A program made the translations under genes and the position numbers. 64,000 nucleotides of DNA from Branchiostoma floridae (Eukaryota; Chordata; Leptocardii; Amphioxiformes; Branchiostomatidae): contig NC_049990.1 of NCBI RefSeq assembly GCF_000003815.2, positions 19,064,494 to 19,128,493 of the forward strand, in the 5' to 3' direction. The notes below the pieces were generated by a model. That model worked only from the letters and a program-made list of their open reading frames with translations, was not told the DNA's origin and made no database searches. Every line of letters starts with the position of its first letter. Within the stretch, counting starts at the first letter, position 1. Below, one piece after another: positions 1-10,100 of this stretch.

Positions 1-416
1 TTCTTACGAGTACTAAGTGCTAAAATGTTCTTAATTTTACTATTATACTTGTGATAGGCCTCCAAACAATATTTGTAGGCATTTTGAAATAAGCAGATTT
101 TTTGGTCATCATTATGTTTAAATTCCTCAAAATGACTTTTATTGTGTTTCTGTGAACGTTGTAAGTCTGATTCAGTTACATATGGATGATATGGAGCATA
201 ATGAAGGTCATCTTATCTTCTTTCTGTATTACAACAACAAAACTTAAATGCTTCATGGCAGATTTATAACATATTTACAGCAACGATTCAGCAAGAGGGC
301 TGTTCATAAAAATTGGAATCATTGTAAGAGGCATATCAAATGCTGATGCAATGCTCAAATCTTAGCAATACTATTTGATATTAGAATCTGATTTTCAAAG
401 TGTATACAGTAGAAAC

Positions 417-560
417 CAGTTAATTGCACGTCGGATAAATGCACACTTCGGTCAATGCACAGAATCCTAAAATACCAAACCAGCGTCCATTGACTTCATT
501 ATTAGTGACTTCGCTTATCTGCACGATGAAAAGTCGCCAATAATGCACAAAAATTTGCCA
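417..560. mobile_element. Fragment of pogo/Tigger-like MITE (copy 1)
   Basis: The stretch begins with CAGTAGAAACC directly after TA and continues with TTAATTGCACG. The same sequence, in reverse complement and with about three quarters identity by eye, forms the right half of the element at 34,874-35,131. CAGTAGAA-type ends flanked by TA are typical of pogo/Tigger Tc1-mariner elements. I could not find a matching right end for this copy, so it is treated as a fragment. Confidence 0.45.
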
Positions 561-1295
561 AACATCCTCGTCATATTGACTGAAAATGCGTGCTAAAAAT
601 CGGCATACACGGTACAATTAGGCCGATAATTGCCTGTGTAGAGGAGCAATACCGACAGCATGTATGACATTAATATTAGAAGTAAAAAAAAGCAATATTG
701 CGGTAGGTCGTGGCTGGATCCCGGGCGTGTCGGCACCATAAAGAGACGCCCGCCCGCTAAGGCCGTCATAGCCGACATTACGATTTGGCAGACAACTTCG
801 ACAAACTCAATAAAATTTGTTCTCTACCTGTCCATTGTCCATTAGCTTTTCTTGCATTTGAGGTTGAGGGGAAATACTTTTGTATGAAGGAGAAAATACT
901 TGCAGTGGTTTAAAGTCATTGGCAGTCAGTCGGAAACCACACTGTGACTCGGGTGCTACAAACGGTTATACTAATAGAAGTAGATTTCGGTGGTGCGATA
1001 CTTTCGTGATCATCAACTGTAGACGTCAGTCAGTGTCTACGCTCTGGATAAGTAGTACAGCAAAGTGTACTTAAATATCATAGGCCCATGTTCACGATGC
1101 AAAAATGAAACGGTTCTATCCGTTTGGCAAGCTAAAACGGATACATTTGTCATCATGAACGTTCCGTGTCGGATACGAATCAGAACATGTTAGTTGAAGG
1201 TGAACCCATTGTGGGGAGATATACTGTCTTGAATAACCTCAGTTTCATTACGAACTTAAATATTATACCCAGTCCATCCGCTAGCTCTTTATGCT
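561..1295. other. Intergenic, no gene seen
   Basis: Only short chance open frames are present. A G+C-richer patch near 700-780 resembles nothing I recognise and may be the inner part of the transposon fragment on its left. Confidence 0.5.
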
Positions 1296-1304
1296 GCCTA
1301 GTCT

Positions 1305-1972
1305 TAGCCTCCATAGCAGGCTCTCTATGGCCTTTTTTTGGCACTTTTGCTGGCCATTTCTTTTTGTACTGGGCTTTGCTGGGATTGCTGGCCTTTTCTG
1401 ACTGCCGGCCATGTAGAGCCTGCATGGAAACGGCGCTACAAAGTGATTAAAAACGATTAGCCATTCATCGGCCTTACTAACACACACGTTAGGAATAATT
1501 CACAACTCAGTGAGAGGCAATTCACGTGTCGGCTGCAAGCATTTTACAACTCGGGCTTCAGATGGGGAAACCCCCATTTGTCACTTGCTACGCGTCCCGC
1601 CCGAGCAAAGGCGTCAGGCATGCCGAAAGAACGTCGAACTGTTAAGTTTTTTACTTCTGTATCTTCAAAAAGCCGTTTGACCCCAAAACCGTTAGAGGAT
1701 TGTCGTGTCAGTGCACACGGGGCGTGACAGCGCCCTGTCCGGTGGAGATACGTCCAGTTTATTAGCCGTCCACGGCAGGCAGGAAATTCGCACCTCCTAG
1801 TCAATCGCCCTAATCGTTTTTTAATATCACTTTTTAGCGCCGTTTCCATGCAGGCTCTACATGGCCGGCAGTCAGAAAAGGCCAGCAATCAGCGACCCAG
1901 TACAAAAAGAAATGGCCAGCAATAGTGCACTATGAGCCAAAAAAAGCCATAGAGAGCCTGCTATTGAGGCTA
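1305..1972. mobile_element. Non-autonomous foldback DNA transposon, Mutator-like
   Basis: Two inverted arms of about 155-163 bp (1,305-1,460 and 1,810-1,972) are nearly identical in reverse complement. Both begin TAGCCTC(C/A)ATAGCAGG and both contain the block around GACTGCCGGCCATGTAGAG. The element is flanked by a 9-bp direct repeat with one mismatch: GCCTAGTCT at 1,296-1,304 and GCCTGGTCT at 1,973-1,981. Long terminal inverted repeats with a 9-bp target duplication are the signature of Mutator-like (MULE) elements. The 350-bp interior has no transposase, so the element depends on a partner elsewhere. Open frames that overlap it are shadows of the repeat. Confidence 0.82.
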
Positions 1973-2040
1973 GCCTGGTCTCTCCATGTACACTCACCAA
2001 AATCCTTCTCGCACTCTATATGCATCCTGGCAAGAGGCAT

Positions 2041-2271
2041 CTACATAACCTCTTGTCTTGGGGCCTTGACGCTCTCCTGAATTACATGTACAAACTGGTA
2101 GGCTGACAACATCTTGCGGCTCGACGCTTCTTCTCTACAACTTGGTGATTGTTCGCTGCGAGACGTGGTCCAAAATGCTTTGCCTGTACTGCTATTCCGT
2201 TTGTTCCGATGTGAGGTACCTTCGCCTAATAGGGTTTTGATATTGTCCCATGCCAATGTAGTACTTAACAT
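2041..2271 (-). pseudogene. Decayed transposon-associated ORF relic, C-terminal part
   Basis: Read on the minus strand, one frame gives AWDNIKTLLGEGTSHR and, after a shift of frame, the sequence continues NGIAVQAKHFGPRL. I recall this pair of motifs from repeated, uncharacterised proteins in marine invertebrate genomes. The frame change in the middle of the motif shows that the copy is broken. It may belong to the same decayed unit as the relic at 3.7-3.9 kb, which lies upstream on the same strand. No intact start or full domain is visible, and no function is proposed. Confidence 0.4.
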
Positions 2272-3729
2272 AAGGTTGTATGTTGTCTGGCAAAGGGAGT
2301 TTGCTGTTCTGTTCCATCATCTCACTGCAGCAGAACTTTGATTTTTTTGGGTATCTTTTGACCTGGACATGCTATATATATGGTCTCGATTTCTAGTTGG
2401 CAGATAGCTTGTGATGTAAGGAAGAAGTGAAGTATGTTTGGGGCCCCTAGTGGCTTGCTCTTGAACTGAAGAGGCAATTTTGTCAAAATCTTCCAAGGAG
2501 CATAACCACACACTGTTTTAGAAAACATGTACACATAAGACATTCTCTGAGGATTGTAATCACAGTCTGAGATAGCAATCTTCTTTAGTTACAAACCGTC
2601 AGCTAGTGTGGACTAACTAGCTCTTGAGTGATGTCTTCCTCTTTCTCTTGTTACCAAATTTCTGCAATGGTCTTTCTGTAATGCGACTGCCCCTCCTTTT
2701 TTGACTGGTACAACACTATGTTTGTTCTGGGTACGAAGAAAATGTGTGTTTTTCTATAAAACTCAAGGAAAAACAGGGGGTAGCTTGCAAGACCCAAAGT
2801 CCTGCCATTAAAATTCCTTCGGACTAACTTCTTACTTTGCAAACATGCCTGTGAACTGGCATCCCTGTGGAAAAATGCCTGTGCAGTTCCTAGAAATTTT
2901 GCAGACTGAACACAATAATTTGGCTCGCCCCTGAGGCGTCAACAAAAATCATGTGAAAATGTCCTTATTTATCTAAGTACATGTGGTAAATGATTGGGTT
3001 GTCAACACTGTGACCAGACGTAAGTTATTTAATTATGTACATAACCAAGCATAAATTATGCAGATGCGAATGTAATTTCCATAATTAGAATATTTCATGG
3101 AGGTATGAAGTCTCCGGACTGTTGGTACTTGGGTTGATGGAGGTTGCTTGATGCTTATGTTTGACTTTGGGCTTCCTGGTGTTTCAACTTGACACTACAG
3201 TATGCCTTTTGTGTGTACATGGGGCGTTTCCGGCTCTGTGTCACCAGAACGCAATGCACATAATATAAAGTAAAAAGTAAAGGCAGGATAAATTGTTGGA
3301 GGCTGTGTTCTGTTTTAAATTTGGTAGTGTTTGTTAGTCTACAGCAGCCACAGCAAAAAATATATATATAATAAAGCCTATCCATGTCTCTGGACATGGT
3401 ACATAAAATTACTACAAGTATTCTACACAAGATAATGCAAACCCTATACTTTAAAAATAATCCAACCATGTACAACGGACCCAGTCAACGTCCACAGCCA
3501 TTTAAACAAAGAAATCAATCACACAATACATTTCAAGCAAGTCTAAGGTCTACGACTCTTGTTCTTTTCTGTGTCTATTTATCTGATGGAGCTGTCTGTT
3601 CGCATATTGCAATACTAATTACTAACGTCTCGCGGCCATTTGTCCCCTTCACATATTTGCTTGACTTGTTCGCACGTTTTAATTTGGGCTACAGTTTCCT
3701 CTAATGGGAAGCCTCTGCAGTCAACCGTC
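2272..3729. other. Intergenic, no supported gene
   Basis: Short open frames occur on both strands but none resembles a known domain. The stretch lies between two minus-strand coding relics and may be the eroded middle of the same unit. A short (TA)n run lies at about 3,360-3,370. Confidence 0.4.
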
Positions 3730-3945
3730 TGTTCCTGCTTGCCGCCATTACTTTCTGTTTGCTGCATCCATCAACTTCATTGTTAACACATTTCTGCATT
3801 CCCGATGATACTTGCTGTCCGGAATTTCTCCTTCCTTTACAGATGAGGCAATATCTAAGAGTACTTGGTGTTTGCGTGTCTACGCCGCACTCAAAAGGGT
3901 TTTCCAGGACTCTGCATCTTTTTTAAGGTGGACTAAATTTGCAGC
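3730..3945 (-). pseudogene. Decayed transposon-associated ORF relic, N-terminal part
   Basis: On the minus strand one frame reads KDAESWKTLLSAA, a TAG stop, then TRKHQVLLDIASSVKEG and DSKYHRECRNVLTMK before another stop. The YHRECRN-(F/V)-(T/L)-MK pattern recurs in multicopy uncharacterised proteins of corals, fish and lancelets that behave like transposon passengers. The internal TAG and the lack of flanking coding sequence mark it as dead. The identification rests on recalled motif similarity only. Confidence 0.45.
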
Positions 3946-5313
3946 GGTTTTGTTTGTGCAATAACCCTTTTATGCAAATTCTACGTGTCTTCACCACAAT
4001 GATTGGTGCATTCACTTTCTTTGCTTTGACTTTTTCTTCCGATCTTTGAACTATTTTTGCCCCTTATGACGTAAACAAACGATTAAGTAGGCCCTATCAC
4101 TTAAAGGTTTGGTTAATCTTTTCTTTGTGAAAATAAGTGAATACCGGTAGTTCAGAAGTTGTATTGTATTCTGAATCCATATGAAGTAAAAAGATGATCA
4201 CGTGGCTCTTCTGATGCACTGCGACTGCGTGAATGAGAGCACGGCATGTTGGTCTGCAGATTAGCTTCAGATCAAATACACCAGGCTAGAGTTATACATG
4301 TACGTTTCTTTGGCACATAAGAAGCGTACATCCATTTCTAGCAATAAGCTGACTAATAACGTTATGTAGGACAAAATGTTAAAGAATGCGTTCGCAAATG
4401 CACTCGAAATTTTTAAAAAAATTGTGAAGAATGTAACGTGAGGTCGGAACGACATTTCTACAGTGACAGCAACTGCACATTAACCACAAAAAAGGCTTGC
4501 CAATCTGAATATCCATGTACGCCGAATGCCAGCTTTTTATTGAAGCACTTGTTTTTATTTAAAGTTAACGGCAATAGAGCATCAACAAAATGTCCTTTTT
4601 CGGCAAGCTTGGTATTTAGGATAGAGTTAGCTTTGAATGCAAACTATCGTCAAAAAATATAGAGAAAAAGTAGGAATTAAGCCAGATACCATTAACAACA
4701 AATGATGCCAGGCAACGACTGATAAACAGATGAAAATCGCCATTCGAAATAATGGCCGTTGCCATGGCAACCGGTGAACACCACTTTACCCAAAACGCAA
4801 CCATTTATGTATACATGGAACAATTCCCTATTACCACCCCAAATGTTAAGAAAAATCAATATTTTGACTGAGCCACATGGATAGACAGTCTCTTGAATTA
4901 CCCATGATGCATTGCGATATTCGCAGCAATTTGATACAAAGTCCGTTGGGTGTAATTATTGAAATACTCGTAACTCTTGATAGAATTGACCGATTTTTAT
5001 GCTTTAAAGCCCAAAATACAGATAAATATGTGGGTTATCAAAAAAACGTATCAAACAAGGCCCCATAGGCAAGCCAAAAAAATGCCTGGTTTTGGAAAGT
5101 AAACAATGTCATTTTACGCAAAAATTACCCCCAAAATCAGCCTTTGAAGACTCATAACTTCCTCAAGATGCTAAATACTGACAAAAAACTTACTCCTTTG
5201 TAATCTTTGGGGTGTTTTTCACCTATCAACCAATTTTCACTGAAAATTATTGATCTTTTACATATTTATCCCGTCCTTTTCAATAAATGACCTGCCGGCC
5301 AGGTGAATTTGGA
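3946..5313. other. Intergenic, AT-rich, no gene seen
   Basis: No coding region, RNA gene or clear transposon is visible. The sequence becomes promoter-like only at its right edge, where the CRE/E-box/CCAAT cluster begins. Confidence 0.5.
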
Positions 5314-5695
5314 TGACGTCACTTGGCCACGTGATTACAGTCAGAAAGCTGTGCATGACAACTGGTTATCATAGCTTAAAATAAACTTTGGACACTGCTA
5401 ATACAAAAAATCCATGATAGCACTTGTCCCTTTCGGTGGTACCAAAAAACCCTCTGGCCCATGGACTAAATGACCATTCACTATTGGCTGTTCGTGACCA
5501 ATCACTATCCAAGTTAAGGTCAACAACTGGCCAATCACCGAACATAGCTGTATAGCAGTCAGTATTATTCACTGAAATATTTGCGACCAATCAGCTTTTA
5601 GCCATAGCAAATTGACCAATCAGTGTCTAGCTTATTTCTGACCGTCGGGTAAACGAAATGAATTAATATTTGCAACCGCTAGAGGTCGCTCCAAT
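5314..5695. promoter_or_regulatory. Promoter-like cluster: CRE, E-box and six CCAAT boxes
   Basis: A perfect CRE (TGACGTCA, 5,314-5,321) is followed by a CACGTG E-box (5,328-5,333). Five CCAAT boxes follow within about 140 bp (5,483-5,487 inverted; 5,498; 5,531; 5,587; 5,616), four of them in the context (G)(A/G)CCAATCA, and a sixth lies at 5,691. Closely spaced CCAAT boxes with CRE or E-box sites are the usual layout of NF-Y-dependent promoters. No coding exon is visible within several kilobases on either side, so the target is unknown: a non-coding RNA, a gene lying left of the window, or a remnant. Confidence 0.4.
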
Positions 5696-6912
5696 GAATA
5701 AGAGGCATTTAGCTTGTCGTTCTTTTTGAAACCGCTAGCCGGCAGTGCTGCACCAGTGGGTGAAGTTGTATTTGCCAGTGCAGCATCCTTCCCTATTTCC
5801 TCGATTCTTGACTAGACTTCAGTACCAAGGGATTTGTGGACGTCGAATTCAGGTCGATATTTAACGTTAGCGTTACTTGAAAGTTATTCACAATTTGTAA
5901 CAGTGTAAAATAACGCATTATAAGTCTGCATCCAACATAGACCACCAAGTTGCTCGGCTACAGTAACCGTATAAAACGTGATGAGTAACTTTACGTTTCG
6001 TCAGCATAGTATAGTCCACAACATGCAAATTGTTGTGAGGAGAAATCAGTCATCACTCTCATGACACAGGGGGATGGGCCATTTAGTCTCTAACTTTGTT
6101 TTGACCTGTCTATTGTGTCTGAATCAGATACTAGTCACCGCTCAGAAAGGCGGGGAGGGGGGCACGTTTTTGCTTGATCTGATCACATGATCCTACAAGC
6201 ATAATCCCACCTGTTATGAGTCATTAACAGCAAGTGGATCAGAACCTAACTTTGCTTCTGAAACTGCTTTTTATCCACTTTTCTTCCATTATTTGAATGT
6301 GTTAACGTTATAACGTTATAATAGTAATTTGCTTGTGTATGTCGACATTCCTTCTTTTTTACAGACATTTTGACTATTTCAGGTGAATACTCAAGGTGTC
6401 AGTAACGTCAACACCAGTTTTGCATCAGAACATCAACTCATACAGACATTATAATTCCTATCTTTTCTTGATAAATGGACGTCATAGGTTCTACGACACT
6501 GCTGGAGTAATAGCTCTCCTCAGCTCAACCCTCGGACTGCTGAGTTTGAAACCACAACCTTTTACACAAAATGCAAATTGCAAGGCCAATGAGTAACTAT
6601 GGTTAGGATTAACGCCATTAGCCTGAGATCTTGACCCCCAGGTTCAGTGGGGGCACCCGGGTTTAATACTCACCCCTAGACCAAATATTCCCCCTACAAA
6701 CATTAGCACTGCTCTGGGCCGGCACAGCCTTTAGGCACCACAAAATATGTATAACATAATATATGATGTAACGATTCCAAACGACCGGAGGGCATACTTG
6801 GGGCAATGACCTGCTGCATACTTTTCATTGATAATTGCATAGCAACGTATTCAGACGGTGCATCTGTAACAGTGGGGTTCAAGTGCTGCCAAACTGACAA
6901 CAGCTCTGAACT

Positions 6913-6985
6913 TGGGCGTTGTGGTTTGCACACTGGATTTATGATCCAGTTGCCTGGGTTCGGCGCTGGTTTGAATCCCGGGAGT
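6913..6985 (+). mobile_element. Possible tRNA-derived SINE head, decayed
   Basis: The stretch contains an anticodon-arm-like hairpin (CTGGA TTTATGA TCCAG, about 6,932-6,949) followed by GGTTTGAATCCCGG, close to a polymerase III B box. The acceptor and T stems no longer pair properly, so it is not a working tRNA gene. A SINE head is the simplest reading, but the match is short. Confidence 0.25.
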
Positions 6986-7109
6986 CGGAATACTGTTTGA
7001 ATTCTTTCTGTTTCTACTCCCTTGTTGCTTCACATCTCACAGTGTCATTGCCCCATGTACACTGCATATTAGACCTATTTGTCGTCTGACTTGCAATCGT
7101 TTGTTGTGT

Positions 7110-10100
7110 TTAGGCAGACCCCTCTGTGGGTCTGTCCATGATATTCTCCTTACCCACGATAATGAAGCCCCTCCTGGCCCTGGTCAGTCCCACGTTGATT
7201 TGGTGGTCATCGGTCAGGAACCCCAGCTGGTCCTTCATCCAGCGGCGCGGGGGTTGGGTCGGGATCTCCCCCTGGGGCAGGGAACGTACCGTGGACAGGA
7301 TGACGTAGTCCCACTCACTTCCTGTGGGGTGAAAATGTGTTTAAATGGTTACAACTTTCTTAATGGAATGGAGATCTTATCATGATTGATACATGAATTG
7401 ATGTGAAAACAGAATTAGAACTGCTAGACTAAATTAGAGTGTTCAGAATTTGTGTGTCACTACTAGTAATAATGTTAATATGTGTACTATCAAAATTTGT
7501 TCTTAACAATGAGAAACCATGGGTTGATTATTGTTTGGTTGTCATTTTATGATCTAAAGCTGGATTATTTCTAAAGCTAAAGTCCACCTCTGTGTATGGC
7601 GTAACCTATTAATTGTTTTTATTTTAAAAGCTGAGGGCATTTAGGAAATATTTTGGAAATTTTGAAGTTCAAAACCACTTGAAGCAACCTGTTTTTAAAA
7701 ACAACGCATATAGGTAACCCTATTTGATTTTGTTATTGACAGATAATGGGGAACTAGCATCAAGTACTGTACCTTGGCTGTCTACAATTGTTCTAACAGA
7801 AACCGTGTCCAGTTTCCTCTCCTTCAGAGTCTCAGTGATCTGGTGCACCTGGGCTCTGTACGGGGACAGCACTGCGATCTGAGAGGTCTTCACGTGGTGG
7901 CGGACTACAAGGTCATTCACAACTTGGACCTGATGGAAAGAAAAACTGGTTAAAATTGCAATCCTGTATCTGTAACCCTGTTTCTGAGGACTGAAAGCCA
8001 TATACAGCATCTATCTACATGTATCCAATAATCTGTAGTCAGGGCCAAGCTAGTACATACTTCACTCTGCAGAGCCCGGGACAGTCTGTCAGTCTGTCAA
8101 GTTCTCATATCAAATCCAGTGGCTCTACTTAGAATTGTTAGTAAAAGGCAAACTTCTGCAATGCGATCTCAAAATCTGCCACTCAGTTTTCATTGACAGT
8201 CCATCATTCAGACTTTTTGTTTACTGTAAATAATAATTCTACAGACATGTATACTGTTTTTTCTGTAGGCTTAATATCAATATGCTCACCACTTTGTGGA
8301 CCTCCTGTTGGTTGCTCTGTGACATGACTCCTCCCTCTGCTGATGCTACAGGCAGGGCCTCCTCCACACCTTCCACATGACAGAACACAACTGGATTCCC
8401 TGTAAGTAACACAATAACTGTCATATAGGATCTAATAGGACAAGGTCTAAGTCCTCAATCCTGTTAAGATATCTCACTGGTCTAAATTGTCTTAAATAAG
8501 TTTGTATAATGTCATTACTGGTTGGCCTGAATTAGATTTATATAATAGTAAATAGGTTTTGCTGTGATCTCAATGCAATGTTCTTGTAAAGAGTATTTCC
8601 CATTAAGTTGACATATTATTGACAATGACACCTGTTATTATACACATGGCCATCTGGGGCTAGTGATCATTACTCAGGTACAGACGTCTGAGCCTCTGGA
8701 CATCACGACGTCAGTTGTATATACCTGTATCTCTTCACTAGTATATGTTCTGCTTGCAAGAATAGAAGGCATGTTAGTTGTTACACAATTTTAGTATTTC
8801 CAATTCTTGACAGAAATGTGTTTAATGATGGACTCTTTAGCAGATCTTATCGGAGCAAATCACACACATCATGTAGGGTATCTAGGATTTCAACCAAATA
8901 AAGTTTGTATGCATGACAAAGCTAAATTATTGTCTTTTGTTTCATGCTACATGTATTGTGATACAGAAGTAAGCAAACAGAGAGCTCCTACCTGTTGAGG
9001 GCCAGAAGCTGTCAGGTACCATGTCCGGACGACGTGCTTTAACAGATTCAGCTGTCTCCAACTTGTTGTCATAGAACTGATGTGATGGAAACTCACATAT
9101 CTTCTCGTGCTTTTAAAGAATGAAACAAAAACACAACATGTCATCATCTGACTGTCTTTATGACATCTTAGATATCTTAAGATCTTAAAGCAATAACATT
9201 GTTTCCTATTGTTATTGACGGTGCTAAAGATTAACATTGGAAAACCATTGGTACTGAAGAGGAACATGTACCAGACAAGCAAATGCCTAGACATGCTCTA
9301 ACTGAATCTGTCAGACACAATCAACTGGTAGGACATGCATTCATTCATGCAGCAGTTAATATCTGAAACAGGCTTCTGGACTATTACTGAAAGTGGTTTT
9401 CAAGACTCCATCACCTCGGACTTAAAAAGCTGTAAACAACTGAACCTTTTTGAGTACAATTTCGTGGTCATTGGTGACTGCAGTACATGTATATAATAGA
9501 ATAAAGTACCATTCTGTAATGGAATATTCTGTACTGGATCTGTAACTACGTACCATTCTGTACTGGATCTGTAACTACGTACCATTCTGTACTGGATCTG
9601 TAACTACATACCATTCTGTACTGGATCTGTAACATGAAGGCCTTCTCGGCGTGCCGTTGGAACAGGGACACACCCAGCCCCAGGTCTCTGGCATCAGGCT
9701 GGGCTACTATGGGCTGCAGCTGCTGGTGATCACCGATCAGGACAACCTGTAGGACAGGGCAGAGTAAGTCTCTGTAATTGTTAACATCTTGTCACTGGAA
9801 ACGCATCACTTTCCTTTGGTTTTGTATATCATGTATGACGAGCACCTGCATGATGACATAACAAAAGATAGCTCTAGCACTCCAAAATTACAATGGCTTT
9901 GAACAATCTGTCAATCAATTGCAAGTTCTTTAGACAGAGTCCTTGTTGTTATAACTTACATAAGAGTGTTACGTATCTCAGGCATCTTGAGCACCATGTT
10001 AAACAGACTGACATGGAGTAGGCAGCAACGGTTAACATTCTACCTAAGCAGTCTACACTGTGGTTGTCCATGATAAATAATGATAGGATAGCTGACAGGT

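Noticed and set aside
1166-1888. Overlapping open frames of 68-114 codons on both strands
   Set aside because: They lie in the inverted arms and interior of the foldback transposon and mirror each other; repeat shadows, not genes.
3155-3704. Two 106-codon frames on opposite strands
   Set aside because: They overlap one another, contain no recognisable motif and have skewed composition expected of AT-rich DNA.
6396-6596. 66-codon plus-strand frame after an AG
   Set aside because: No partner exon, no motif, and the surroundings show no splice pattern consistent with a gene.
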